Positions 26,746 through 34,866 of a stretch of 64,000 nucleotides of DNA are shown piece by piece. The translations under genes were made by a program, and so were the position numbers. The notes under the pieces are model-generated. The model was not told where the DNA came from and searched no databases. It saw only the letters and a program-made list of their open reading frames with translations. How positions within the stretch are numbered: the stretch's first letter is position 1; each line of letters begins with the position of its first letter. Location of the stretch: the NCBI RefSeq assembly GCF_900240945.1, contig NZ_OESG01000014.1:2758734-2822733 (forward strand), read 5' to 3'. The DNA comes from Mycobacterium sp. 3519A (GTDB taxonomy: Bacteria; Actinomycetota; Actinomycetes; Mycobacteriales; Mycobacteriaceae).

Positions 26746-27828
26746 CTACTGGTCGAGTACCGCCAGCGACCAGCACCAGCCGGCCAGTTCTCTGGCCACC
26801 GCGATGTTGGCGACCACGGAACGTTTCCGGCGTTGATCGAAATTGGTCCACCGCTGATGCAGGCGTCGGTTGGCGGCTTGTCCGCGAGCCCGTGCCGCCG
26901 GGGACGCCAGATCCCAACGACGACGCAACATCGGCCCCGGCCGGTACGGGCTGCGGTGGTGCCACGCCGCTTCGACCAGCAGCCGTCGTACGTGCTTGTT
27001 GCCGGTCTTGGTCACCTCGCCCTGTACTCGACTGCTACCGGAAGAGCATTCGGACGGGACCAGGCCCAGGTAGGCACCAATGGTGCGGCCAGACAACCGG
27101 TGCCAGTCCCCGATCTCGGTCGCCAACCCGAACGCCGTCAGCGTGGCGATCCCGCGGATACATCCCAGCCGTCGCACCACGGGGGTGAACTCGCTATCGG
27201 CGGCCAGTGCCTCGATCGCTGCCTCCAACCGTTCCCGTCGATCCACACACGCCGTCATGGCGTCAAACGCAGCGTCATAGGTCAACTGCAATGCAGGCCT
27301 GTCGAAACGTTGCTGGCGCAACCACACCTCATGACGTCCGGTCCAGGTCTTCCCGTCGTAATACACGATTCCCTGCCGCAGAAGCAGTTTCGACAGCCGG
27401 TGCCGCGCGGCCATCAGATCGCCGCGGCAGTCTTCCCGTGCCCGCACCAGATCGCGGGCCGCTTCCTGCTCAGCGGTGGGGACCGTGACCGCGGTGATCT
27501 GACCGAGATGCAACAGCCGAGCCAGATGCGCGGCATCGCGAGCATCGGTCTTGACTCGATCCCCGGCCGGGCGGATCAGTTTCGAGGGCGCCGCGACCTG
27601 ACACTCGATCCCCGCCGCCTCCAGGGCCCGTGCCAGACAGAATCCGGTCGGACCGGCCTCATAGGTCACCGCCACCGGTCCCGGTAAACCCTCGATCCAC
27701 GAGAGGATGCCGCGATGGTCCGGTGTCAGCCGCCGCTCAACGACTTCACCGGTTTCCCGATCCAAACCGCACGCAACGACTGAACGTGCGTGCACATCCA
27801 AACCAACACTCGTACGCTCACGTATCAC
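26746..27828 (-). CDS. IS110-family DEDD transposase/recombinase
   Basis: This 360-residue protein has the N-terminal RuvC-like DEDD domain: SVGLDVHARSVVA (Asp about 10), VTYEAGPTGF (Glu about 57), and VKTDARDAAHLARLL (two Asp, about 93-96). The C-terminal Tnp domain shows RGIATLTAFGLATEIGDW, FIXED-position motif YLGLVPSECSSG with the candidate catalytic Ser, then TKTGNKHVRRLLVEAAW. Length is normal and no frameshift is seen, so it appears functional. GTG 27828 follows AGGAGG by 5 nt. That ribosome site can pair with a complementary segment upstream. Confidence 0.9.
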   Translation of the reverse strand: MIRERTSVGLDVHARSVVACGLDRETGEVVERRLTPDHRGILSWIEGLPGPVAVTYEAGPTGFCLARALEAAGIECQVAAPSKLIRPAGDRVKTDARDAAHLARLLHLGQITAVTVPTAEQEAARDLVRAREDCRGDLMAARHRLSKLLLRQGIVYYDGKTWTGRHEVWLRQQRFDRPALQLTYDAAFDAMTACVDRRERLEAAIEALAADSEFTPVVRRLGCIRGIATLTAFGLATEIGDWHRLSGRTIGAYLGLVPSECSSGSSRVQGEVTKTGNKHVRRLLVEAAWHHRSPYRPGPMLRRRWDLASPAARARGQAANRRLHQRWTNFDQRRKRSVVANIAVARELAGWCWSLAVLDQ

Positions 27829-27910
27829 TGGGGCCTCCTACATCTGTGGCTCTACCGGCCAGGACCCGATTCCTGTCGGCAACCCACGTTCACATGCAGT
27901 GAGGCCCCAG
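27828..27910 (-). promoter_or_regulatory. inverted repeat that can mask the transposase ribosome site
   Basis: CTGGGGCCTC (27828-27837, plus strand) and GAGGCCCCAG (27901-27910) are perfect complements. The first arm overlaps the start codon and most of the AGGAGG ribosome site (27834-27839), so pairing would hide it. Between them lies a small stem CAGGA-CCCGAT-TCCTG (27860-27875). This could limit transposase translation from read-through transcripts. Confidence 0.45.
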
Positions 27911-27932
27911 CCTCCCCATACGATCTAGGGCG

Positions 27933-28382
27933 CTAAGGCTGCAGCACGACCACCGGGATCGGTCGCGACGTGCGCTTCTGGTACCCCTCATACCGGTTGG
28001 CGTTGTTCTTGTTGACGATCTGCCACAGTCGCGCGTAGTCCGGGTCCTCCGGTAGTACCGGCTTCGCGGTCCCCGCGAATCGCTTTGGGCCGACATTGAT
28101 TTCGATGTTGGGATTGGCTTTGAGGTTGTGATACCAGCCCGGCGCCTTGGGGTCGCCGCCCTTCGACGCGACCACCAGGTAGTTGTCGCCGTCCTTGGCG
28201 TAGGTCAGCGAATTCGTCCGTTGGATCCCGGTCTTCGCGCCGACGGTGTGCAGCAGCAGGTTCGGCGGGGTGCCGGGCAGGATGCGGTGTCCGATCCGGC
28301 CGTTCGTGCCCTTGTAGATCTTGTCGTGCAACATCAGCAACGGCAGGCCGATGTACTTCTCCCATGCGGGCATCCCACTCAT
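27933..28382 (-). CDS. deazaflavin (F420)-dependent nitroreductase-family protein (Rv1261c-like)
   Basis: This 149-residue protein starts at ATG 28382 (MSGMPAWEKYIG; a second ATG at 28373). It fits the Ddn/PNPOx-like split-barrel family: NLLLHTVGAKTGIQRTNSL (about 60-78), YLVVASKGGDPKAPGWYHNL (about 86-105), NPNIEINVGPKRFAGTA, and a C-terminal YEGYQKRTSRPIPVVVL. Such proteins bind F420H2 to reduce quinones or nitro compounds, typically membrane-associated. It ends 5 bp downstream of the HIT gene in the same direction, so the order glyoxalase, HIT, nitroreductase forms one minus-strand unit. Substrate unknown. Confidence 0.85.
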   Translation of the reverse strand: MSGMPAWEKYIGLPLLMLHDKIYKGTNGRIGHRILPGTPPNLLLHTVGAKTGIQRTNSLTYAKDGDNYLVVASKGGDPKAPGWYHNLKANPNIEINVGPKRFAGTAKPVLPEDPDYARLWQIVNKNNANRYEGYQKRTSRPIPVVVLQP

Positions 28383-28387
28383 GTGGC

Positions 28388-28825
28388 TCAGTCTTGCGTA
28401 GCCGAGTCCAGTTCCGCTAGGGCCTCGCGCAACAACCGCCCGGACTCTTCGCGATCCGGATCCTTGCGCAGCAGCATGCCCTTGGCGAACGACAGCTTGT
28501 CGCCGTTCTGCCGGGGCAGCACATGCAGGTGGATATGAAACACCGACTGGAATGCGGCCTTGCCGTCGTTGATGACGACGTTGTTGCCGTCGGCGTGCAG
28601 CCCCGACCGGCGCGCGGCGCGGGCGATCCGCTGACCGATGCGCACCAGGTCGGCGACGGTGTCCGGCGGCGTGTCCGTCAGGTCGTCGGTGTGGCGTTTG
28701 GGGATGACCAGCGTGTGACCGCGGGTGAACGGGCGGATGTCGAGGATTGCCAGGTAGTCGTCGTCCTCGTAGATCCGGATGGCCGGAGCGTCGCCGGCGA
28801 CGATCGCACAGAAAACACAGGACAT
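28388..28825 (-). CDS. HIT-family hydrolase (Rv1262c-like)
   Basis: This 145-residue protein opens MSCVFCAIVAGDAPAIRIYE, has the zinc-type N-terminal CxxC as in HinT-like proteins, and the histidine triad in VFHIHLHVLPRQ (about 94-105). Members hydrolyse nucleoside phosphoramidates or dinucleoside polyphosphates in the cytoplasm. It lies 9 bp after the glyoxalase gene. A TAACGT hexamer 6 nt before the ATG could give an additional leaderless transcript. Confidence 0.9.
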   Translation of the reverse strand: MSCVFCAIVAGDAPAIRIYEDDDYLAILDIRPFTRGHTLVIPKRHTDDLTDTPPDTVADLVRIGQRIARAARRSGLHADGNNVVINDGKAAFQSVFHIHLHVLPRQNGDKLSFAKGMLLRKDPDREESGRLLREALAELDSATQD

Positions 28826-28834
28826 TCCGCCACG

Positions 28835-29308
28835 TTAGCCACCGACGTTTTCCTTGGCCCACTCGGCCAAGCGGCGGTCGCGTTCGTCAGCGGAGACGTC
28901 CTCGACGCGGGTCATCACGGTCCAGCGCTGACCGAACGGGTCGAGGATCGAGGCGAACCGGTCGCCGGTGACGAAGGTCTGCGCAGGCTCGCGGATGGTC
29001 GCTCCCGCCTGCTCGGCCTTGGCGACGACTGCGTCGACGTCTTCGCAGTAGAGGGCCACCGAGTGGGTGGCCGGTGCCGCCGGGTCTGGTGCGGCGATCT
29101 GATAGGCCTCCGCCGGGTCACCGAGTTGCAGGCGGCCGTTGCCGAAGTCGAGTTCGGCGTGCGCGACCGTGCCGTCGGGGCCGTCCATTCGGTCGACCAG
29201 TTTGGCGCCGAACACCGACACGTAGAAGTCGATCGCGGCCGCCGCACCATCGACGCAGAGAAACGGGGTCAGGCTGGTGTAGCCCTCCGGAATTGCGTTG
29301 CTACTCAT
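28835..29308 (-). CDS. glyoxalase/bleomycin-resistance (VOC) fold protein
   Basis: A 157-residue PhnB-like VOC protein: YTSLTPFLCVDGAAAAIDFY at the start, VFGAKLVDRM, HAELDFGNGRLQLGD and SVALYCEDVDAVVAKAEQAG, ending FGQRWTVMTRVEDVSADER. Proteins of this class bind a metal and a small ligand, with roles from glyoxalase-like to antibiotic binding. Substrate is not identifiable. It is first in the minus-strand run with the HIT and nitroreductase genes and divergent from the small gene at 29375. Confidence 0.82.
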   Translation of the reverse strand: MSSNAIPEGYTSLTPFLCVDGAAAAIDFYVSVFGAKLVDRMDGPDGTVAHAELDFGNGRLQLGDPAEAYQIAAPDPAAPATHSVALYCEDVDAVVAKAEQAGATIREPAQTFVTGDRFASILDPFGQRWTVMTRVEDVSADERDRRLAEWAKENVGG

Positions 29309-29374
29309 ATCGGCATCGTCGCGCGGCGTCGCTCGGACGGTATTGGAAAAACGCGACTGGCTAGGCTGATCGGC

Positions 29375-29653
29375 GTGCTTGACGATGCCGACTTCGAAGA
29401 CGAATTGACCGACGACACCGAAGACACCGAAGAGGACGACAACGGCCATACGCTCTCGATCCGCCGGGCAAACGGCGAGGAACTACTGACCGTGTTCTCG
29501 CCGGGCGAGCAGTGGAGCGCCTATCTGTCGCCTGGCGGAGGGATGACCAACGCATTCGTCGGGTCACCGGGTGATCCGCTCGTCTGGGTCAACGCGAACG
29601 ACCGTCAGGTCGAGCGCGACGAAGACGGAACCTTCGTGATCCGCATCGACTAG
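29375..29653 (+). CDS. hypothetical 92-residue protein
   Basis: GTG 29375 opens a very acidic N-terminus (about ten Asp/Glu in the first 20 residues) followed by a compact beta-rich part, LSIRRANGEELLTVFSPGEQ and later PGDPLVWVNANDRQVE. No known family recognised. The codon bias and lack of a better frame support a real gene. The start is uncertain within a few codons. It sits 17 bp upstream of the AraC gene and could share its transcript. Confidence 0.55.
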   Translation: MLDDADFEDELTDDTEDTEEDDNGHTLSIRRANGEELLTVFSPGEQWSAYLSPGGGMTNAFVGSPGDPLVWVNANDRQVERDEDGTFVIRID

Positions 29654-29670
29654 TTCGTAGCCTGGTCTGT

Positions 29671-30483
29671 ATGGGTGCTCGCAACGTCGTGGCACACGCC
29701 GCACCCGAACGCGGTGTGGTCGGTCGTGCGGCGTCCACCTCGGTGTTCGACCTCGAACGCTGGGCGCCGTCGGGCGATGCCGCCCGGTTTGTCGAGCACT
29801 ACTGGTCGGTCCACTGGGACCTCGACGACCCGTTCGACAGCACGGTCATCACGTTCCCCGCGGTGCACCTGACGAACGAGTGGGGCGATGACGGGACGCG
29901 GCATGGCCACGCCCTGCCCGCCGTGCTGCTGCACGGGGTGGTGGAGCGAGTCTTCCGCACGACGATCCGCGGTACCGGCACCGTCGTCGGGGCCCGCTTC
30001 CACCCCGGTGGGTTCACGGCCCGCTACGGCCGCGACGCCGCATCGTTGACCGGCCGGGTGGAGCGCGCCGAGGAACTGCTGACCGATGCCCCGCAGGACG
30101 TCGAGAGTTGTGTGGCGGCAATGGAATCCGCGATCGGATCCGAAGCGCCGCTTGACGACACGTACGCGCTGCTGCGCCCGTTGGTGGAACGGATCCGCGA
30201 CGACGACCGGCTGCACCGGGTGGAGCAGGTGATGCAGTTCTCGCCGTGGAGCGCGCGGACCACGCAGCGGGTGTTCCGCCGCTACGTCGGTGTGCCGGTC
30301 AAATGGGTGCTGTGCCGGTACCGGCTGCAGCAGGCCGCACTCGAGATCGAGAGCACTCCGGGCATCGACCATGCCGACCTGGCGGTTCGGCTCGGCTGGT
30401 ACGACCAGGCGCACTTCATCAACGACTTCCGCGCCATGCTGGGCACCACACCGGGTGAATACGCTGCGGCCCATGGAAGTTAG
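29671..30483 (+). CDS. AraC-family transcriptional regulator
   Basis: This 270-residue protein has an N-terminal cupin-like sensing region of the DUF6597 type (FDLERWAPSGDAARFVEHYW, RFHPGGFTARYGRD) and a C-terminal AraC double helix-turn-helix: SARTTQRVFRRYVGVPVKWV then DLAVRLGWYDQAHFINDFRA. The final MLGTTPGEYAAA is the AraC closing signature. It is followed 8 bp later by the amidase, so it may control or be cotranscribed with it. Ligand unknown. Confidence 0.85.
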   Translation: MGARNVVAHAAPERGVVGRAASTSVFDLERWAPSGDAARFVEHYWSVHWDLDDPFDSTVITFPAVHLTNEWGDDGTRHGHALPAVLLHGVVERVFRTTIRGTGTVVGARFHPGGFTARYGRDAASLTGRVERAEELLTDAPQDVESCVAAMESAIGSEAPLDDTYALLRPLVERIRDDDRLHRVEQVMQFSPWSARTTQRVFRRYVGVPVKWVLCRYRLQQAALEIESTPGIDHADLAVRLGWYDQAHFINDFRAMLGTTPGEYAAAHGS

Positions 30484-30491
30484 GAGACTGC

Positions 30492-31871
30492 GTGGACAGC
30501 AATGAGCTCGCGTTCGCCGGTGCCGCTCAGCAGGCCCGGCTGCTCGCCGACGGTGTCATCACGGCGCCTGCCCTGCTGGACGTCTACCTCGACCGGATCC
30601 GCCGGATCGACCGCGAGCTGAGGTCATACCGCGTGGTGCTGACCGACAGTGCTCGAGAGGAGGCCGCCGCCGCGCAGGCCCGGTTGGTTGCGGGGGAGCG
30701 GTTGCCGCTGCTCGGCGTGCCGATCGCCATCAAGGACGACGTGGACGTCGCCGGTGAAGTGACGACCTACGGCACCGCCGCACACGGGCCCGCCGTGGGG
30801 CAGGATGCCGAGGCGGTGCGACGACTGCGGGACGCAGGCGCGGTCATCATCGGCAAGACCGCAGTGCCCGAGATGATGATCTACTCGTTCACCGAGACCG
30901 TCACGTATGGTGCCACCCGCAATCCATGGAATACCGACTACACGGCGGGCGGCAGTAGCGGTGGCAGCGGCGCGGCGGTGGCGGCCGGGTTGGCGTCGAT
31001 GGCGCTGGGGTCCGACGGCATGGGGTCGATCCGGATTCCGTCGACGTGGTGCGGGCTGTTCGGGATCAAGCCGCAGCGCGACCGGGTGCCGCTGGCGCCG
31101 CACGACGACGCGTGGAACGGGTTGAGCGTCAACGGGCCGATGGCGCGGACGGTGGAGGACGCCGCGCTGTTTCTCGACGCGACGGCGCCGGGCAACGACT
31201 TCGTGGCGGCAGCCAACCGTCCGCCCGGCCGGTTGCGGATTGCGTTGAGCACCAAGGTTCCTCCGCCGCTGACCGCGCGCGTCGGTAAGGCGCAGCGGGC
31301 CGCGGTCGAGGAGGCGGGCGTGTTGCTGCGGGAACTGGGTCACGAGGTGGTGACGCGGGATCCCGATTATCCGCCGTCGGGGGTGTACGGGCAGGGTTTG
31401 CCGCGGTACTTCCGTGGGGTGGCCGACGACGTGGCGACGCTGCCACACCCGGGTCGGCTCGAACGCCGCACTCGCGCCTTTGCGAGGATCGGCGCGTTGA
31501 TCTCGGATCGGCGGATGAACGCCATCCGCGGCGCGGAAAGCCAAGTGGCCGAACGTGTGCTGTCGATCTTCGACGACGTCGACGTGGTCGTCACACCCGG
31601 TACGGCGGCAGGTCCGTCGCGCGTCGGGGCGTACCAGCGGCGAGGCGCGATCGCGACATTGGCGCTCGTGGCACAGCGCGTCCCGTTCCAGGCCATGTTC
31701 AACGTGACAGGCCAACCCGCCGCGGTGGTGCCATGGGATCTGGACGGCGACGGTGTGCCGACCTCAATCCAGCTGGTGGGCAGGCCATCTGACGAGGCGA
31801 CGTTGCTGTCGCTGGGGGCGCAGATCGAGCAGGCCCGGCCGTGGGCGCAGCGCCGCCCGCCGGTGTCTTAG
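30492..31871 (+). CDS. amiB2: amidase AmiB2 (amidase signature family)
   Basis: This 459-residue protein starts at GTG 30492 after TTAGGAGA. The Ser-cisSer-Lys triad is visible: Lys in [11 protein letters not shown] (about 79), cis-Ser in [16 protein letters not shown] (about 155), and the nucleophile in [16 protein letters not shown] (about 178). Enzymes of this family hydrolyse primary amides to the acid and ammonia. Position upstream of the acid-sensing cyclase equals Rv1263 (amiB2). The stop overlaps the convergent DNA glycosylase by 4 bp. Substrate unknown. Confidence 0.88.
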   Translation: MDSNELAFAGAAQQARLLADGVITAPALLDVYLDRIRRIDRELRSYRVVLTDSAREEAAAAQARLVAGERLPLLGVPIAIKDDVDVAGEVTTYGTAAHGPAVGQDAEAVRRLRDAGAVIIGKTAVPEMMIYSFTETVTYGATRNPWNTDYTAGGSSGGSGAAVAAGLASMALGSDGMGSIRIPSTWCGLFGIKPQRDRVPLAPHDDAWNGLSVNGPMARTVEDAALFLDATAPGNDFVAAANRPPGRLRIALSTKVPPPLTARVGKAQRAAVEEAGVLLRELGHEVVTRDPDYPPSGVYGQGLPRYFRGVADDVATLPHPGRLERRTRAFARIGALISDRRMNAIRGAESQVAERVLSIFDDVDVVVTPGTAAGPSRVGAYQRRGAIATLALVAQRVPFQAMFNVTGQPAAVVPWDLDGDGVPTSIQLVGRPSDEATLLSLGAQIEQARPWAQRRPPVS

Positions 31872-32359
31872 CCCGTGATGGCGTCCCGCCATGCCGCCAG
31901 CTTGTCGACGTAGCGCATGGTCTGGGCGGGGCTGGTCGACGGCAGCCGCCGGTATTGATAGTCGGGTGCGACGCGCACCAGCCGGTTGAAGTTCCTCTCG
32001 GCGGCGGCGCCGTTGAACAACACCGCCTCGATGTCCGCATGCTCGGCGAAGAACTCGTGAAAGTCGTTGGCCACCATGCTGTCCGGCTCGACAGCCGAAT
32101 CGAGGCTGCCAACGCGTCGACAGGACTTCAGCACATCCCACACCGCGACGCCGTGCACCGTCAGGCCCGCCGTTCGATCGTCATACGGCGCGCCCGCATC
32201 GAACCCGAAGATCTCGCCGGTGATCCGCCAGAACGCGTTGCGCGGATTGGCGTAATACTGCTGCGCGCCCAACGACATCACGCTCGGCATGTTGCCGAGG
32301 ATCAGTATTCGGGTGCGGTCGCCGACGATCGGCGCGAAGCCGTACAGATCGGTGGACAT
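31868..32359 (-). CDS. hypoxanthine (deoxyinosine)-DNA glycosylase, UDG family 6
   Basis: This 163-residue protein has the family signature [20 protein letters not shown] (about 19-38) followed by [14 protein letters not shown], and later [18 protein letters not shown] and [11 protein letters not shown], ending [19 protein letters not shown]. Known members excise hypoxanthine arising from adenine deamination. ATG 32359 starts 33 bp from the divergent cyclase. With udgB at 24567 the window has two different base-excision glycosylases. It is not part of the M. tuberculosis order here. Confidence 0.85.
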   Translation of the reverse strand: MSTDLYGFAPIVGDRTRILILGNMPSVMSLGAQQYYANPRNAFWRITGEIFGFDAGAPYDDRTAGLTVHGVAVWDVLKSCRRVGSLDSAVEPDSMVANDFHEFFAEHADIEAVLFNGAAAERNFNRLVRVAPDYQYRRLPSTSPAQTMRYVDKLAAWRDAITG

Positions 32360-32392
32360 GGTCCCGAATATTCCACCTCGGCGGTATACGTT

Positions 32393-33517
32393 GTGGCCGT
32401 GGCCGAAGACTTCGACATCGAAGCGTCCGGGCTGCTCGACGGTCTGGAGGGCAAAGCCCGCGACGAGCGCGCCGAGTTGATCCCCTGGCTGCTCGAGCAG
32501 GGCGTCACCGTCGAGCAGATCCGGAACAGCTACACGCCGGCACTGCTGGTGTCCCGTCGCATCCTCGGCGACGACGGCGTCTATGTCTCCGCCAGAGAGG
32601 CCAGCGAGAAGACCGGTATCGACCTCGACGTCCTCGAGCGCATCCAGCGCGCCATGGGACTGCCGACCGTCGACGATCCCGATGCGCCCGTGCTGCTGCG
32701 CGCCGACGCCCAGGCCGCCTCGTTCGCGCAAAAGGCCATCGATCTGGGCATCGGTCCTGACCATCTGGTTCAGATCACCAGGGTGCTCGCGGAAGGATTG
32801 TCGCGCACCACCGAGGTGATGCGATACGCCGTGCTGGCGTCGCTGGTGGACCCCACGGCGACGGAACTCCAGATAGCCAAGAACTCCGAGGCGTTGCTGC
32901 GGGAAATCGCCCCCATGCTCGGCCCGATGATCGAGGAGATGCTGCGGTTTCAACTGCGTCACCAGATGGAGACCGAGGCCGTCACCGCGCGCGAGCGGGC
33001 CGAGGGGCAACGTCTTCCCGGCGCCCGCCTCGTGACGATCGCGTTCGCGGATCTCGTCGGCTTCACCCGGCTCGGCGAAGCGGTGCCGCCGGAGGATCTG
33101 GAGCAACTGGCTCATCGGCTGGCCGATCTGGCGCACGAGGTGGCGGTCCCGCCGGTGCGCTTCATCAAGACCATCGGCGACGAGGTGATGTTCGTGAGTC
33201 CGGAGCCCGCCGCCCTCCTGGACGCGGTGCTGAGCCTCGTCGATGCCACCGAAGGTGACGAGGATCTGCCCCGTCTGCGCGCGGGGATGGCCACCGGCAT
33301 GGCGGTGAGCAGGGCCGGGGACTGGTTCGGTAGTTCGGTGAACCTCGCCAGCCGCGTCACCGGGGCAGCGCGGCCCGGATCCGTACTGACGTCGGAATCG
33401 GCGCGCGAGGCGATCGGCGAGGACGACCGGTTCACGTGGTCATTTGCCGGAGCGCGGCGTCTGAAAGGGATCAAGTCGGAGGTCAAGCTGTTCCGCGCAC
33501 GACGGGCGGGCGATTGA
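32393..33517 (+). CDS. class III adenylyl cyclase with pH-sensing N-terminal domain (Rv1264-like)
   Basis: This 374-residue protein aligns along its whole length with M. tuberculosis Rv1264 as I remember it. The N-terminal ~190 residues form the all-helical regulatory domain ([55 protein letters not shown]). The cyclase domain follows with metal Asp in [12 protein letters not shown], purine-specifying Lys and second Asp in [12 protein letters not shown], and transition-state Asn and Arg in [13 protein letters not shown]. All catalytic residues are present. Rv1264 is activated at acidic pH by its N-terminal domain; the same is likely here. Start GTG 32393 or 32399; no strong ribosome site. The next M. 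tuberculosis gene, Rv1265, is absent. Confidence 0.9.
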   Translation: MAVAEDFDIEASGLLDGLEGKARDERAELIPWLLEQGVTVEQIRNSYTPALLVSRRILGDDGVYVSAREASEKTGIDLDVLERIQRAMGLPTVDDPDAPVLLRADAQAASFAQKAIDLGIGPDHLVQITRVLAEGLSRTTEVMRYAVLASLVDPTATELQIAKNSEALLREIAPMLGPMIEEMLRFQLRHQMETEAVTARERAEGQRLPGARLVTIAFADLVGFTRLGEAVPPEDLEQLAHRLADLAHEVAVPPVRFIKTIGDEVMFVSPEPAALLDAVLSLVDATEGDEDLPRLRAGMATGMAVSRAGDWFGSSVNLASRVTGAARPGSVLTSESAREAIGEDDRFTWSFAGARRLKGIKSEVKLFRARRAGD

Positions 33518-33612
33518 TTTCCCCTCCCACTCTCAATCTATAGCGCATAGGGGGGCTTGCGGCAAGACCCCGGTTGTGATTGAAAATGCCTGCCCGAAGC
33601 CAAAATTCGGGA

Positions 33613-34866
33613 ATGAGGGCAGTGAAATTGCGTGTGTTGTTGTCGACGTGGGGATCGCGCGGGGACGTCGAACCACTCTTGGGTCTCGCGGTGCGACTGC
33701 AGGAACTGGGCGCGGAAGCGCTGCTGTGCGCACCTCCGGACTTCGCGGAGATGGCGGCCCGCGTCGGTGTCGGAATGGTGCCTGCGGGCCTGTCGGTGCG
33801 GGCGCTCGTGCACGGAAAGGACGGGGCGAAACCGTCGACACCCGCCGACGCCCCGCGCGTCGCGGCGGCGTTGGTAGCCGCGCAGTTCGAAACGGTGGGT
33901 CCAGCCGCCGAGGGGTGTGACGCGGTGCTGGCGACGGGGTTGATGCCTGCTGGCGTGCGGTCGGTCGCCGAGAAGCGGGGAATTCCGTATGTGCTCGCGG
34001 CCTTCCATACGGGTTCGTTTCCGTCGCCAGATCGCGCGCCGCTACCGAGGCCCGGTAAACCGTTTCCGCCCGGCGAGACGGACAACCGGGTGCTCTGGCA
34101 GATCGACGCCGAGCGCGTCAATGCGTTGTACCGCGAACCGCTCAACACCCATCGCGTGGCACTCGGTCTGCCGCCGGTCGACGATGTCCGCGAGCATGTC
34201 TTCACCGATCAGCCGTGGCTGGCGACCGATCCGGTGTTGGCGCCGTGGCCCGGTTCGCCGTGTCTGGACGTCGTGCAGACCGGCGCGTGGATGCTGCCCG
34301 ACGATCGTCCGCTGCCTGCCGATCTGGCCGGCTTCCTGGACGCCGGAGAGCCGCCGGTATACGTCAGCCTGGGTAGCGTCCGCGCCCCGGCAGACCTCGC
34401 CTCGGTGGCCATCGAGGCGATTCGCAGGCACGGCCGCCGCGTGGTGATCGGCCGCGGATGGGCCGACCGGAACCTCACCGACGACGGCGACGACTGCCTG
34501 GCCGTCGGCGAGGTGAACCACCAAGCGCTGTTCCGGCGGGTGGCCGCCGTCGTACACCACGGCGGCGCGGGAACCACGACCACGGCGGCCGGCGCCGGTG
34601 TGCCGCAGGTCGTCGTCCCGCAGTTCGCGGACCAGCCGTACTGGGCAGGCCGGGTCGCAGAACTGGGCATCGGTGCCGCCCACGACGGCCCGACGCCGAC
34701 GGTCGACTCGCTGTCGTCGGCGCTCGCGACGGCGCTGGCGCCCGGGACCCGCGCGCGGGCAATCGAGGTGGCCGGTCTGGTCCGCACCGACGGGGCGACG
34801 GTCGCCGCGGAGCGGCTGATTGCGCTCGCCCGAGCCGGTGGGTCTCAGGTCAGCAAGCCGAGCTGA
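33613..34866 (+). CDS. GT1-family UDP-sugar type glycosyltransferase
   Basis: This 417-residue protein starts at ATG 33613; GTG 33622 and ATG 33580 are alternatives. The N-terminal acceptor domain opens KLRVLLSTWGSRGDVEPLLG, typical of vancomycin/MurG-like GT1 enzymes. The donor domain carries YVSLGSVRAPADL (about 253) and the nucleotide-sugar motif VHHGGAGTTTTAAGAGVPQV (about 316-335) followed by PQFADQPYWAGRVAELGIG. It resembles the Rv1524/Rv1526c group that glycosylates glycopeptidolipids or other lipids, but no such pathway genes are adjacent. Its end overlaps the convergent hydrolase by 22 bp. Confidence 0.85.
   Translation: MRAVKLRVLLSTWGSRGDVEPLLGLAVRLQELGAEALLCAPPDFAEMAARVGVGMVPAGLSVRALVHGKDGAKPSTPADAPRVAAALVAAQFETVGPAAEGCDAVLATGLMPAGVRSVAEKRGIPYVLAAFHTGSFPSPDRAPLPRPGKPFPPGETDNRVLWQIDAERVNALYREPLNTHRVALGLPPVDDVREHVFTDQPWLATDPVLAPWPGSPCLDVVQTGAWMLPDDRPLPADLAGFLDAGEPPVYVSLGSVRAPADLASVAIEAIRRHGRRVVIGRGWADRNLTDDGDDCLAVGEVNHQALFRRVAAVVHHGGAGTTTTAAGAGVPQVVVPQFADQPYWAGRVAELGIGAAHDGPTPTVDSLSSALATALAPGTRARAIEVAGLVRTDGATVAAERLIALARAGGSQVSKPS

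Larger units (their letters stand above)
26520..27915 (-). mobile_element. IS110-family insertion sequence (ends approximate)
   Basis: One intact DEDD transposase with ~230 bp of non-coding DNA on its 3' side and ~80-100 bp on its 5' side. No terminal inverted repeats or target duplication were found, as expected for IS110. It lies between the flavin oxidoreductase and the Rv1261c equivalent, where M. tuberculosis has Rv1260 as I remember it, so the insertion may have replaced or displaced that gene. Boundaries are estimated from the flanking genes and the 26475-26512 hairpin. Confidence 0.7.

Noticed and set aside
30624..31715. Minus-strand open frame opposite amiB2
   Set aside because: The amidase frame has the full catalytic triad; the antisense product is composition-driven.
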